Assembly: GCF_014200505.1 (NCBI RefSeq) | Contig: NZ_JACHBX010000005.1 | Location: forward strand, 186,001 to 250,000 | From: Massilia aurea | Lineage (GTDB): Bacteria; Pseudomonadota; Gammaproteobacteria; Burkholderiales; Burkholderiaceae_D | DNA length: 64,000 bases | Direction: 5' to 3' | In this document: one piece after another, positions 45,206-54,012 of the stretch | Numbering within the stretch: position 1 is the first letter of the stretch | How the letters are laid out: every line of letters begins with the position of its first letter | Made by a program: the position numbers and the translations under genes | The notes under the pieces: model-generated | What the model was told of the DNA's origin: nothing | Seen by the model: the letters and a program-made list of their open reading frames with translations, nothing else | Databases searched by the model: none

Positions 45206-46130
45206 TCATCTCCACGCCGGCCAGATGACATTCACTCACCGCCTGCATCACCGCATCGATGGCGGCGCGGCGGGTGAAGCTCTTGCGCCAGGCGATCACG
45301 ACGCGGCGCGACGGCGCCGGCCTGGTGAACGGCACATAGGCCAGCAAGCCGTTCGACTCGCTCAGGTCGGTGACCGACGCACGCGGCAGCACCGTCAGGC
45401 CGATGCCGCTGGCAACCATATGGCGGATCGTTTCCAGCGACGAGCCTTCGAACGTGCGCTGCATGCCGGTGCCACCGCCCGGCGCCGAGAAGCGCGCCAT
45501 TTCCGGACACACTTCCAGTACCTGGTCGCGGAAGCAGTGGCCCGCACCGAGCAGCAGCATCGTTTCGCTTTTCAGGTCTTCGGCCGAAATTTCCTTGCGC
45601 TTGGCCCACGGGTGGTGTTTGGGCATCGCCACGATGAATGGCTCGTCGTACAGCGGCTGCACCGCCATGCCGTGGTCCGGCAGCGGCAGCGCCATGATCG
45701 CGGCGTCGAGCTCGCCCTGGCGCAGCAGTTCGAGCAGCTTGTGCGTGAAATTCTCTTGCAGCACCAGCGGCATCTGCGGCACCGTCTCGATCAGGTTTTT
45801 GACCAGTGGCGGCAGCAGGTACGGGCCGATCGTGTAGATCACCCCCAGGCGCAGCGGGCCCGCCAGCGGATCCTTGTTCTGTTTGGCCAGTTCCTTGATG
45901 GCAGCGGTCTGCTCCAGCACGCGCTCGGCCTGCGCCACGATCTGGGCGCCCAGGGGCGTGACGGAGACTTCGGAGCCGCCGCGCTCGAACAGCAGCACGC
46001 CCAGCTCGTCTTCCAGCTTCTTGATGGCGACCGACAGCGTGGGCTGGGCCACGAAACAGGCTTCGGCCGCGTGGCCGAAGTGCTTGGCGCGGGCGACGGC
46101 GACAATGTATTTCAACTCGGTCAGGGTCAT
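45183..46130 (-). CDS. oxyR: Hydrogen peroxide sensor regulator OxyR
   Basis: A 315-residue LysR-type activator. The N-terminal helix-turn-helix (about 1-60, HFGHAAEACFVAQPTLSVAI) and regulatory domain carry the redox pair Cys199 and Cys208 (GHCFRDQVLEVC), at the same numbers as in E. coli OxyR. Oxidation by peroxide forms the disulfide that activates defence genes. It is divergent from a pilU paralogue. An ATAG-N7-CTAT site in the spacer suggests autoregulation. ATG 46130 matches the family start MTLTELKYIVAVA. Confidence 0.96.
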   Translation of the reverse strand: MTLTELKYIVAVARAKHFGHAAEACFVAQPTLSVAIKKLEDELGVLLFERGGSEVSVTPLGAQIVAQAERVLEQTAAIKELAKQNKDPLAGPLRLGVIYTIGPYLLPPLVKNLIETVPQMPLVLQENFTHKLLELLRQGELDAAIMALPLPDHGMAVQPLYDEPFIVAMPKHHPWAKRKEISAEDLKSETMLLLGAGHCFRDQVLEVCPEMARFSAPGGGTGMQRTFEGSSLETIRHMVASGIGLTVLPRASVTDLSESNGLLAYVPFTRPAPSRRVVIAWRKSFTRRAAIDAVMQAVSECHLAGVEMITYEAAA

Positions 46131-46227
46131 GGTAGGCGTCTCGGCAAGGCGCGCTGCCGGCGCCTCGCGAGAGCGGGGCAGCAGGGCGCGCGCCATGAAA
46201 TAATGGTGTAGCGAGAATGATAGTCGA

Positions 46228-46254
46228 TATAATCTCTTGATAGGCTCCGCCTAT
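46228..46254. promoter_or_regulatory. TATAAT -10 and OxyR-like half-site in the oxyR/pilU-paralogue spacer
   Basis: GATATAATC (TATAAT at 46228-46233) looks like a -10. ATAG-GCTCCGC-CTAT (46240-46254) is a perfect ATAG-N7-CTAT dimer site of the OxyR consensus. A second ATAG lies at 46220-46223 but is 20, not 22, bases before it and lacks its CTAT partner. It sits between oxyR and the pilU paralogue, so either could be controlled. Confidence 0.5.
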
Positions 46255-46276
46255 GCATCTTTTCTGAAAGGCCCGC

Positions 46277-47467
46277 ATGTCCACCACGTTTGGCCCGGCG
46301 GAAGCCCAGGTCTATATCCATAAACTGCTCACGGTGATGCATCACCAGGGCGGCTCCGACCTCTTCATCTCGGCTGATTTCCCGCCGAGCATGAAATACC
46401 AGGGCGCCATGAAAGCCCTCAGCCAGCAGCGCCTGAGCGGCGAAGTCACGCGCGCGCTCGCGGTCTCGCTGATGAACGAGCGTCAGCGCGCCGAGTTCGA
46501 AACAGAGATGGAGTGCAATTTCGCGATCTCGCTGCCCAACGTGTGCCGCTTTCGCGTCAACGTCTACGTGCAGCAGCAAAGCGTCGGCATGGTCGTGCGC
46601 ACCATCTCGTCCGAGATCCCCAACTTTGAAAAGCTCGACCTGCCCGAGGTGCTCAAGGATGTCGTGATGACCAAGCGCGGCCTGGTGCTGGTCGTTGGCG
46701 GCACCGGTTCGGGCAAGTCGACGACGCTGGCGGCGATGATCGACTACCGCAACAACAATTCGGCCGGCCACATCATCACGGTGGAAGACCCGGTTGAATA
46801 CGTCCACAAGAACAAGAATTGCCTGATCACGCACCGCGAAGTGGGCGTCGATACGCTGTCGTGGCATAACGCGCTGAAGAACACGCTGCGCCAGGCGCCG
46901 GACGTGATCCTGATCGGCGAGATCCGCGATACCGAAACGATGGAGCACGCGATCGCGTTCGCCGAAACGGGCCACCTGTGCCTGGGCACGCTGCACGCGA
47001 ACAATGCCAACCAGACGATGGACCGGATCATCAACTTCTTCCCGGAAGAGCGGCGCAACCAACTGCTGATGGACCTGTCGTCGAACCTGCGCGCCATTGT
47101 TTCGCAGCGCCTGGTGCGTACCGAGGACGGCAAGGGCCGCAAGGCCGCCATTGAAATCCTGCTCAACACGCCGACGATTGCCGAGATGATCCTGAAAGGG
47201 AACTTCCAGAGCATCAAGGAGATCATGCACAAGTCGCGCGAGCTCGGCATGTGCACGTTCGACCAGGCCTTGTTCGAGCTGTACAACAAAGGCTTCATCA
47301 GCTACGACGAAGCGATCCGCAATGCCGACTCGGCTAACGGCCTGCGCCTGCAGGTCAAGCTATCGGGCGAGCGCAAGGAACCGGGCCTGCCGGCCGGCGC
47401 GGCGCGGCCATCCGAATTGTCGATGGCGCTCGATGAAGAACCCGACGACGAACTGCCCAAACACTGA
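46277..47467 (+). CDS. PilT/PilU-family ATPase (PilU paralogue)
   Basis: A 396-residue ATPase with Walker A GGTGSGKSTT (about 143-152), Asp box ITVEDPVEYVH, Walker B ILIGEIRD and His box TGHLCLGTLHANNANQ. It resembles the PilU at 33818 over its whole length (for example IINFFPEERR, MHKSRELGMCTFDQALFELY), and lacks AIRNLIRE of PilT. The acidic C-terminal tail (DEEPDDELPKH) is extra. It is the first gene of a run with rfaE2, an aminotransferase-like gene and an SGNH hydrolase. The role of a second PilU is unknown. Confidence 0.9.
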   Translation: MSTTFGPAEAQVYIHKLLTVMHHQGGSDLFISADFPPSMKYQGAMKALSQQRLSGEVTRALAVSLMNERQRAEFETEMECNFAISLPNVCRFRVNVYVQQQSVGMVVRTISSEIPNFEKLDLPEVLKDVVMTKRGLVLVVGGTGSGKSTTLAAMIDYRNNNSAGHIITVEDPVEYVHKNKNCLITHREVGVDTLSWHNALKNTLRQAPDVILIGEIRDTETMEHAIAFAETGHLCLGTLHANNANQTMDRIINFFPEERRNQLLMDLSSNLRAIVSQRLVRTEDGKGRKAAIEILLNTPTIAEMILKGNFQSIKEIMHKSRELGMCTFDQALFELYNKGFISYDEAIRNADSANGLRLQVKLSGERKEPGLPAGAARPSELSMALDEEPDDELPKH

Positions 47468-47479
47468 CACTGAATACCC

Positions 47480-47953
47480 ATGCCTTCATTTGAAAACAAG
47501 CTCTGCACGCGCGCCGACCTGGCTGCGCGGATCGCCGCACTGCCAAAGCCGGTGGTGCTGACCAACGGCGTATTCGACATCCTGCACCGTGGCCACGTGA
47601 CCTATCTGGCGCAGGCGCGCGAGCTGGGCGCCTCGCTCGTGGTGGCAGTCAACACGGATGCGTCCGTCAAGCGGCTGGGCAAGGGCGACGACCGCCCGCA
47701 CAACACGCTGGCCGATCGCATGGCGGTGCTGGCTTCGCTGGAATCGGTCAGCCTGGTGGTCGAATTCGACGAACAGACGGCGCTCGAAGTGGTGCAGGAA
47801 GGCCGGCCCGATATCTATGCCAAGGGCGGCGACTACGTCATGGACCAGATTCCCGAAGGGCAGGCCGTGCTGGCCTATGGCGGGCGCGCGGTGGCGATCG
47901 ACTTCAAGCATGACCGCTCGACCACGAAATTAGTGGCGCGGATCCGGGGCTGA
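47480..47953 (+). CDS. rfaE2: D-glycero-beta-D-manno-heptose 1-phosphate adenylyltransferase
   Basis: A 157-residue nucleotidyltransferase that makes ADP-heptose for the lipopolysaccharide core. TNGVFDILHRGHVTYL (with the HxGH motif) and the downstream GGDYVMDQIPEG and STTKLVARIRG match the C-terminal domain of HldE as a separate protein, usual in betaproteobacteria. It lies 12 bases after the pilU paralogue; the next gene starts 5 bases later. Confidence 0.94.
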   Translation: MPSFENKLCTRADLAARIAALPKPVVLTNGVFDILHRGHVTYLAQARELGASLVVAVNTDASVKRLGKGDDRPHNTLADRMAVLASLESVSLVVEFDEQTALEVVQEGRPDIYAKGGDYVMDQIPEGQAVLAYGGRAVAIDFKHDRSTTKLVARIRG

Positions 47954-47958
47954 CCCGC

Positions 47959-49128
47959 ATGGCCAAACTCCCTGTGATGCCGGCACTGGCCAGCCTGTAT
48001 CCGCCAGCGCCCGACGGCATCGTCAATCTTGAGCACGGCTATTTTGGCGCGATGGCGCAGCCGGTGCAGGCGGCGCTGGTCGAATCGGTCGACTATCTGA
48101 ATCATCATCTGAGTCCGTTCCTGCGGAGCAGGCAGGCCTTCGAGCATGGCGGGGTGCTGTGCGCGCGGCTGGCCAAGCTGATCAACGCCGAACCGTATGA
48201 GATCCTGCTCACGCGCAGCGCGAGCGAATCGATGCAGGTGCTGATCGGCCAGTACCACCGGCTGGCGCCGGGCGACGGCGTCCTGTGGAGCAACCTCGAT
48301 TATCCGGCGATGCGCTATGCGATGGCGTGGCTGGAAGGACGGCGCGGCGTGGTGCCGACCGAACTGCAATTGACGCTGCCCTTGTCCGGTGATGCGCTGC
48401 TGGAACAGTATGCGACGGCGATCCGCGATACGCCGGGGCTGAAATTGCTTTTGCTCTCGCAAGTATTTCCGGCCAATGGCCAGTCGGTGCCGGTGCGCGA
48501 GATCGCCGCACTGGCGCGGGCGCGCGGCGTCGATGTGCTGGTCGACAGCGCGCATGCGCTGGGCCAGCTGGACGTCGACGTGCAAGCGATGGGCATCGAC
48601 TTCGCGGGCTTCAACCTGCACAAGTGGATCGGCGCGCCGCCGGGGCTGGGCTTTGCGTACATCCGGTCGTCACGCCTGGACCGGATCGAGCCGCACTTCG
48701 GCGACCGCGATTATCCGGCGGACGATATCCGGGGGCGCCTGCATGCCGGCATGCCGCCGATGAGCGCGATCATGGCGGCGCCGGTGGCGCTGGACGTGCA
48801 TGCGCAATTGGGCGGCTCCCCCGCAAAAGGCGCGCGGCTCGCGTGGCTCAGGAATTACTGGGTGCAGCGCGTGGCGGACCTGCCGGGCCTACAGTTGATG
48901 AGTCCGTTGGTGGGCGACACGGCGCTGGCGGCGTTCACGATCGACGGCATGCGCGCGCGCGACGTGCAGGCGGCGCTGCTGGAGCGCTTTGGCGTGTTCA
49001 CGGTGGAGCGGCCGGTGGGCGCCGCCAGCCTCGTGCGGGCCACGGTGGCGTTGACGACCACGGTGGAAGAACTCGATCGCCTGGTGGAGGGCTTGACGGT
49101 GCTGACCCGCGAAGCGGCAGGTGCCTGA
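47959..49128 (+). CDS. Aminotransferase class V-fold PLP enzyme (isopenicillin N epimerase-like)
   Basis: A 389-residue fold-type I PLP enzyme. LEHGYFGAMAQPV near 24-36 is the N-terminal signature, LVDSAHALGQLDVDVQAMG holds the PLP-binding Asp, and the Schiff-base Lys is in FNLHKWIGAPPG. The group contains isopenicillin epimerase-like proteins and cysteine desulfurases; the true substrate is unknown. Its stop overlaps the start of the SGNH hydrolase gene (TGATG), so the pair is likely to act on one pathway. Confidence 0.83.
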   Translation: MAKLPVMPALASLYPPAPDGIVNLEHGYFGAMAQPVQAALVESVDYLNHHLSPFLRSRQAFEHGGVLCARLAKLINAEPYEILLTRSASESMQVLIGQYHRLAPGDGVLWSNLDYPAMRYAMAWLEGRRGVVPTELQLTLPLSGDALLEQYATAIRDTPGLKLLLLSQVFPANGQSVPVREIAALARARGVDVLVDSAHALGQLDVDVQAMGIDFAGFNLHKWIGAPPGLGFAYIRSSRLDRIEPHFGDRDYPADDIRGRLHAGMPPMSAIMAAPVALDVHAQLGGSPAKGARLAWLRNYWVQRVADLPGLQLMSPLVGDTALAAFTIDGMRARDVQAALLERFGVFTVERPVGAASLVRATVALTTTVEELDRLVEGLTVLTREAAGA

Positions 49129-50309
49129 TGACGGGCACGTCGATGTACACGCTCTCGCCCATTCCCGCAGACCTGATCCATGGCGCGGTCGAGCTCGAAC
49201 GCACCGATGCCGGCCTGCTGCCGCAGCGTTTGCCGGCCTGGGCGCTCGCGCAGCACCTGGATGTGCAACTGGCGCTGGCTGCGGCGCAGCCATCCGGCGT
49301 GCGGCTGGTGTTTCGGACGACGGCCCGTGTCGTCGAGGCGCTGGTGCTGCCAACCAAGCGCCGCTACGGCAAGATGGTGCCGCGGCCCGACGGTATCTTT
49401 GATCTGGTGGTCGATGGGAAGCTGCTTGCCCAGGCGAGCGCGCCGGGTGGCAAGCTCCTTGAGATCGACATGATCAGCGGCGCAACGCGGGTACATCCGG
49501 GCGAGCCGCACTGGCTGCGCTTTACCGACCTGCCGGCGGGCGACAAGACCGTCGAACTCTGGTTGCCGCATGACGAGACGACCGAGCTGGTGAGTTTGCG
49601 CGCGGATGCGCCGGTGTCGCCGCTGTTGGCAGGCAGCCAGCGCCGCTGGCTGCACCATGGCAGTTCGATCAGCCAGGGCTCGAATGCGACCCACCCGACC
49701 GGCATCTGGCCTGCAGTGGCTGCCGGTCTGGCCAACGTCGACCTGTTCAATCTTGGCTTCGGCGGCAATGCCTTGCTCGATCCGTTCACGGCGCGCACGA
49801 TCCGCGATCTGTCGGCGGACCTGATCAGCCTGAAGCTCGGCATCAACCTCGTCAACACCGACCTGATGCGCGTGCGCGCGTTCGGGCCGGCCGTGCACGG
49901 CTTTCTCGACACGATCCGCGAAGGGATGCACCGGAGCACGCCGCTGCTGGTGATTTCGCCGACCTGGTGCCCGATCCACGAAACGACGCCGGGGCCCACC
50001 ATGTTCGATGGCAAGGCCATGGAGCAGGGCAGGCTCCTGTTCCGTGCGATGGGCAACGACGCCGAGCGGCGTCAGGGCAAGCTGACGCTGGGTGTGATCC
50101 GCGAGCAGTTGCAGAGGATCGTCGCGCAGCGGGCAGCGACCGATGCGCACATCCATTACCTCGATGGCAGCGCGCTGTATGGGGCCGCGGACAACGCGCA
50201 CCTGCCGCTGGCGGATGCGCTGCATCCGGACGCTGCCACGCACCGGCTGATCGGCGAACGGTTTCATGCGCAGGTGTTTGCCGATGGCGTGTTCGGCCAT
50301 CGGGGCTGA
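49128..50309 (+). CDS. SGNH/GDSL hydrolase family protein
   Basis: A 393-residue two-part protein. The N-terminal half (about 15-165) looks like a beta-sandwich (SGNH-hydrolase-associated N-terminal domain). The C-terminal half has the block I Ser in HHGSSISQG, Gly/Asn in LGFGGNALLD, and the catalytic DALHPD near 365. It would hydrolyse an ester, perhaps acyl or acetyl groups. No signal peptide is seen, so it is cytosolic. The coupled aminotransferase-like gene precedes it. The convergent epoxide hydrolase ends 5 bases away. Confidence 0.82.
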   Translation: MTGTSMYTLSPIPADLIHGAVELERTDAGLLPQRLPAWALAQHLDVQLALAAAQPSGVRLVFRTTARVVEALVLPTKRRYGKMVPRPDGIFDLVVDGKLLAQASAPGGKLLEIDMISGATRVHPGEPHWLRFTDLPAGDKTVELWLPHDETTELVSLRADAPVSPLLAGSQRRWLHHGSSISQGSNATHPTGIWPAVAAGLANVDLFNLGFGGNALLDPFTARTIRDLSADLISLKLGINLVNTDLMRVRAFGPAVHGFLDTIREGMHRSTPLLVISPTWCPIHETTPGPTMFDGKAMEQGRLLFRAMGNDAERRQGKLTLGVIREQLQRIVAQRAATDAHIHYLDGSALYGAADNAHLPLADALHPDAATHRLIGERFHAQVFADGVFGHRG

Positions 50310-50314
50310 TTTGC

Positions 50315-51469
50315 TCAGAGCATCGTGCGGAACGTTGCGCGCAGATGCTCAACGAAAGTGGCCGGGTTTTCCATCGCCGCGAAGTGGCCACCGCGTTCGG
50401 CCTCGCCAAAGAAGCGCAGGTCGGCGAAGCGCGATGCGGCCCATCGCTCCGACAGCCGCATCTGCTCGCCTGGAAACATGCTGATGCCGGCTGGCAGGGG
50501 CAGCGGGGCAGTGGGCATGCCGCGCGCCATCTCGCGTGCGCCTTCCCAGTAAAAACGTGCCGAACTGGGTCCGGTATTGGTCAGCCAGTACATCATCACG
50601 TCGTCGATCAGGCGGTCCGGCGCGATCGTGCGCTCCGGCTGGCCGTCGGTATCGGACACATCCTGGAACAGCGCGTACAGCCAGCTGGCCAAGCCCACCG
50701 GCGAGTCGGCCAGCGCAAACGCGACCGATTGCGGGCGCGTGCACTGGAGCTTCATGTAGCCCGAATAGTCCTTTTCGTAGCGCGCGGCATCGTCGAGCAT
50801 GCGCTGTTCTTCTGGCGTTGCGTCAGCGATTTCCTGCTCGGTCGGGTGAAACATCACCATATTCAGGTGGATGCCCGCCAGGCCCGGCACGCGCATGTGC
50901 GCCATGGCGCTCGTGACCGCCGCGCCCCAGTCGCCACCTTGCGCCACCCAGCGCTCGCCATAGCCGAGGCGGCGCATCAATTCCGCAAACGCCTGCGCCG
51001 TGCGGCCCACGCCCCAGCCCGGTTCGGTCGGCTTGTCGGAAAAGCCAAAGCCGGGCAAGGCTGGAATCACCAGATGGAATGCATCGGACGCCAGGCCGCC
51101 ATGCGCCTGTGGCTGCGTCAGCGGACCGATCAGCTCGCGAAATTCCAGCACGGAGCCCGGCCAGCCATGCGTCAGCAGCAGTGGGGTCGCGTTCGGTTCC
51201 GGTGAGCGGATATGCAGGAAGTGAATGCCCAGCCCATCGATGACGGTACGGCTGCTGCCCCATTCGTTGAGCGCCGCTTCCGTGCTGCGCCAGTCGTAAC
51301 CGTCCTGCCAGCGTTCCACCAGTGCGCGGATGCGGGCCAGTTGCGGGCCCTGCGAGGTGTCGTTGACGGTCTCGGTATCGGGCCAGCGCGTGCGCGCCAG
51401 GCGGTCGGCAAGGTCGGTCAGGTCGGCGTCTGGAATATGGATGGGAAATGCGTCGATTGCAGTGTGCAT
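50315..51469 (-). CDS. Epoxide hydrolase family protein
   Basis: A 384-residue alpha/beta hydrolase. The N-terminal EHN domain (about 8-115; FPIHIPDADLTDLADRL and YDWRSTEAALN) is diagnostic. The core has the oxyanion HGWPGS, the nucleophile Asp in QGGDWGAAV, and His in GGHFAAME near the C-terminus. It converts epoxides to diols, but the substrate is unknown. It is transcribed alone; a 66-bp gap separates it from the flavin-protein gene upstream. Confidence 0.9.
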   Translation of the reverse strand: MHTAIDAFPIHIPDADLTDLADRLARTRWPDTETVNDTSQGPQLARIRALVERWQDGYDWRSTEAALNEWGSSRTVIDGLGIHFLHIRSPEPNATPLLLTHGWPGSVLEFRELIGPLTQPQAHGGLASDAFHLVIPALPGFGFSDKPTEPGWGVGRTAQAFAELMRRLGYGERWVAQGGDWGAAVTSAMAHMRVPGLAGIHLNMVMFHPTEQEIADATPEEQRMLDDAARYEKDYSGYMKLQCTRPQSVAFALADSPVGLASWLYALFQDVSDTDGQPERTIAPDRLIDDVMMYWLTNTGPSSARFYWEGAREMARGMPTAPLPLPAGISMFPGEQMRLSERWAASRFADLRFFGEAERGGHFAAMENPATFVEHLRATFRTML

Positions 51470-51535
51470 GGCGGGCCTGTCAAGTCGGTGATGGGGCAGT
51501 GGGCAGGGCCGGCGCGGCCCAGGTCCTTTTGGGTT

Positions 51536-51967
51536 TTACAGAACGATCTCGCCCTGGTCGGCGCTGCTCCAATAGTGGATTCGGGCGGCGCGAACGCGTA
51601 TCATGACCAATCCCGGCGTGTCGACGCCTTGCTCGAACCAATGGTCGAGCCCTGCCGTCCAGTGCTCTGCAAACATGGCTTTGTCGCGAATCAGTTCCGC
51701 GTTGCCTTGTACCGCGATGAACAGCGGTGGCTGCCCATGTGGTCCAGGGGCACCGGTAAAGGTCAGACCGACCGCTGCGTCGCCCTCGATGTCCGCCACC
51801 GTACGGGCCTGGTCGTAGGTGAAAAAGTAGCTGTCCCCGTCATAATCGACCTCGCCGTTGTTGCTCATGGGCCGGCTGGCGAAAGCGCCGCCTTCGGTGC
51901 GGGTCGAGAGCATGCCAAAATCAATGGCCCTCATATTGTCAGATAGAAATTTCAAACGCATGTCCAT
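51536..51967 (-). CDS. Pyridoxamine 5'-phosphate oxidase-like (general stress 26) flavoprotein
   Basis: A 143-residue split-barrel FMN-binding protein. It shows the pattern GMLSTRTEGGAFASRPM near 18-34, DSYFFTYDQARTVADI and a C-terminal WFEQGVDTPGLVMIRVRA. Relatives (GSP26) bind FMN or FAD and are linked to stress. It is divergent from a TetR gene, with a strong palindrome in the spacer, so repression by that TetR is likely. Confidence 0.85.
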   Translation of the reverse strand: MDMRLKFLSDNMRAIDFGMLSTRTEGGAFASRPMSNNGEVDYDGDSYFFTYDQARTVADIEGDAAVGLTFTGAPGPHGQPPLFIAVQGNAELIRDKAMFAEHWTAGLDHWFEQGVDTPGLVMIRVRAARIHYWSSADQGEIVL

Positions 51968-51993
51968 CGCTTCACCTTTGATTGAGAGTCCAG

Positions 51994-52022
51994 AAACTGA
52001 ACTATACCATTCAGTTCAGTTT
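51994..52022. promoter_or_regulatory. Operator-like inverted repeat between the flavin-protein gene and tetR
   Basis: AAACTGAACT (51994-52003) and AGTTCAGTTT (52013-52022) are perfect 10-bp arms with 9 bases between them, typical in size for a TetR-family dimer pair. It lies 27 bases from the flavin-protein start and 21 bases from the tetR start. Confidence 0.75.
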
Positions 52023-52042
52023 ATTATGATGACTATTTTGCC

Positions 52043-52744
52043 ATGCGCGTGACATCCAACCTGCAGGAGCCAGAACCAGCGCCAGCCACACGTAAGCGCG
52101 GTGGCCGGCCATCTGCCGAGCATGCTGGCGAAGTGGACCGCCGCATCCTCGACGCAGCGACAACCCTGTTCCTGCGCGCGGGTTTCGATGCAACGAGCTG
52201 CGACCAGGTCGTCGCCATGGCGGGCGCCGGCAAGGCAACGCTGTACGCGCGCTACGCTAACAAGGATGCGTTGTTCAGCGCGGTCGTGCACCGCGCGCTT
52301 GAGGGCACGGCGCCGGCTGCGCCCGACCTGGCGCCTGCCATGTCGATACGGGAACGCTTGCGCGCAGTGGGGCTGCATCTGCTGCAGCAGGCGCTCACGG
52401 AAGAGTCGGTGGCGCTGCTGCGGGTCTGTTTGACGACCGCGCAGCGGCTACCAGAATTGTCGCGGATGGTGGACCAGTCTGGACGCGACAGCGGCGTGGC
52501 GAGCATCGTTGACGCGCTGGCCGGGCCGGCGCAAGACCAGGCCGCAGCGGCCACGGCCGTCGCGCAGCGCTTCATCGACCTGGTCATCGTGCCGCAGCAG
52601 ATGCGCGCGCTGGTTGGCGACGACCGCGAGCAACTCGACGCCGCCGCACCACGCCGGGTCGATGAAGCCATCGACCTGCTGGCGCGCGCCGGTCTGCTCG
52701 AAGCCTTCGAGGCAGTAACGCCGGTTCAGGCGCCGCCGGCGTAG
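52043..52744 (+). CDS. TetR family transcriptional regulator
   Basis: A 233-residue regulator with a TetR N-terminal helix-turn-helix (about 30-77: RRILDAATTLFLRAGFDATS, VVAMAGAGKATLYARYANKDALF). The C-terminal ligand domain is of the AefR-like type (RFIDLVIVPQQMRALVG). The ligand is unknown. It probably represses itself and the divergent flavin-protein gene through the palindrome at 51994-52022. Its 3' end overlaps trmL on the other strand by 19 bp. Confidence 0.9.
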   Translation: MRVTSNLQEPEPAPATRKRGGRPSAEHAGEVDRRILDAATTLFLRAGFDATSCDQVVAMAGAGKATLYARYANKDALFSAVVHRALEGTAPAAPDLAPAMSIRERLRAVGLHLLQQALTEESVALLRVCLTTAQRLPELSRMVDQSGRDSGVASIVDALAGPAQDQAAAATAVAQRFIDLVIVPQQMRALVGDDREQLDAAAPRRVDEAIDLLARAGLLEAFEAVTPVQAPPA

Positions 52745-53196
52745 CCGTTCTGGCGCCAGGCTTCGTAGACGACGACTGCCACGGTATTGGACAGGTTCAG
52801 GCTACGGTTGTCGGGTCGCATCGGCAAGCGGATGCGCTGGGCGGGTGGGAAGGTCTCGCGCAGGGCAGGGGGCAGGCCGCGCGATTCCGGGCCGAACACG
52901 AATACGTCGCCCGGCTGGAAGTGGGCCTCGGCGAAGGGCGCCGAGCCGTGCGTGGTCAGGGCGAACATGCGCGCCGGATCGGGTTGGGTGTCCGCCAGAA
53001 ACGCATCCCAGTCCTTGTGCACCTTCATCGTCGCGTAGTCGTGGTAATCGAGCCCGGCGCGGCGCATCTTGGCGTCGTCCAGCGGAAAGCCGAGCGGCTC
53101 GATCAGGTGCAGTTGCACGCCAGTGTTGGCGCACAGGCGGATCACATTGCCGGTATTCGGCGGGATTTCTGGTTCGACCAGGACGACGTGGAACAA
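52726..53196 (-). CDS. trmL: tRNA (cytidine(34)-2'-O)-methyltransferase
   Basis: A 156-residue SPOUT methyltransferase that modifies the wobble position of leucine tRNAs. Motif 1 is VEPEIPPNTGNVIRLC (about 7-22), motif 2 FGPESRGLP, and motif 3 IRLPMRPDNRSLNLSNTVAVV, with the knot typical of TrmL. It is co-oriented with comF upstream, 24 bases away. Confidence 0.95.
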   Translation of the reverse strand: MFHVVLVEPEIPPNTGNVIRLCANTGVQLHLIEPLGFPLDDAKMRRAGLDYHDYATMKVHKDWDAFLADTQPDPARMFALTTHGSAPFAEAHFQPGDVFVFGPESRGLPPALRETFPPAQRIRLPMRPDNRSLNLSNTVAVVVYEAWRQNGYAGGA

Positions 53197-53220
53197 CGTG
53201 CTTCTCCTTGATGATGAGGC

Positions 53221-53952
53221 TTATCCATGCGGCGGGGTGCGCGCGAAGACGATGTTCGTCACGCGCGCGGCGCCCGCCCGTTTCAATACGGCGGCAATTT
53301 CTGCCAGCGTGTGGCCGCTCGACATGACATCGTCGACCACGCCCACATGCCGGCCATGTACGTCGAACGTGCTGCTCACGCCAAACGCGCCCCGCACGTT
53401 CCTGCGCCGGTCGCCTGGTGCGGCGCCCGATTGCGGCGCTGTCTCGCGCAGCCGGTGCAGCAGTTGCGGGACGACCGGTACGCCCAGCGCGCGGGCCAGT
53501 GGGCGCGCGACTTCGAGCGCCTGGTTGTAGCCGCGCTCGATCAGGCGTGCCGGGCCCAGCGGCACCGGGCACAGCACGTCGGGCAATGCCCGCGACTCGG
53601 ACGCGATGGCCGCATGCAGCACCCGCGCCATCCACGGCGCCAGCGCCAGTTGCGCGCCAAACTTCAGCTGCAGCACCAGGCTATCGAGCGGCGATGCGTA
53701 ATCACAGGCTGCCCAGGTGGCGTCGAAGGGCGGCGCCTGCGCCAGACAGGCGCCGCAATGCCGTGTGCTGTCCAGCGCGCCGGTCGGGTTGGCGCAACAG
53801 GGGCAACGCGGCGCCGGCGCCACATACGCCTGCTCGCAAGCCGCGCACACCGCCGCCCGCGCCTGACCGCCACAGAGTGCGCAGCATGAGGGCAGGAGCG
53901 CGTCCAGCAGCGCGTGCACGAGGCGCATCGGCAGCGGGCGAAGGTCCGGCAT
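53221..53952 (-). CDS. comF: ComF family phosphoribosyltransferase-like protein
   Basis: A 243-residue protein. An N-terminal zinc-binding part (CCALCGG, CAAC, CPCC, HCGAC) precedes a phosphoribosyltransferase-type domain with VPVPLGPARLIERGYNQA-like residues (CPVPLGPARLIERGYNQA, about 130-147) and the PRPP loop VGVVDDVMSSGHT. ComF is needed for DNA uptake in competence in several bacteria. ATG 53952 is preferred to a TTG at 53970. It is divergent from bioC, the common comF-bioC order. Confidence 0.92.
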   Translation of the reverse strand: MPDLRPLPMRLVHALLDALLPSCCALCGGQARAAVCAACEQAYVAPAPRCPCCANPTGALDSTRHCGACLAQAPPFDATWAACDYASPLDSLVLQLKFGAQLALAPWMARVLHAAIASESRALPDVLCPVPLGPARLIERGYNQALEVARPLARALGVPVVPQLLHRLRETAPQSGAAPGDRRRNVRGAFGVSSTFDVHGRHVGVVDDVMSSGHTLAEIAAVLKRAGAARVTNIVFARTPPHG

Positions 53953-54012
53953 CGGCTCGGCGTCCCACAAACGGTTAAACTGCCCACATTATCTCATCAC
54001 GCATCCGATCCC

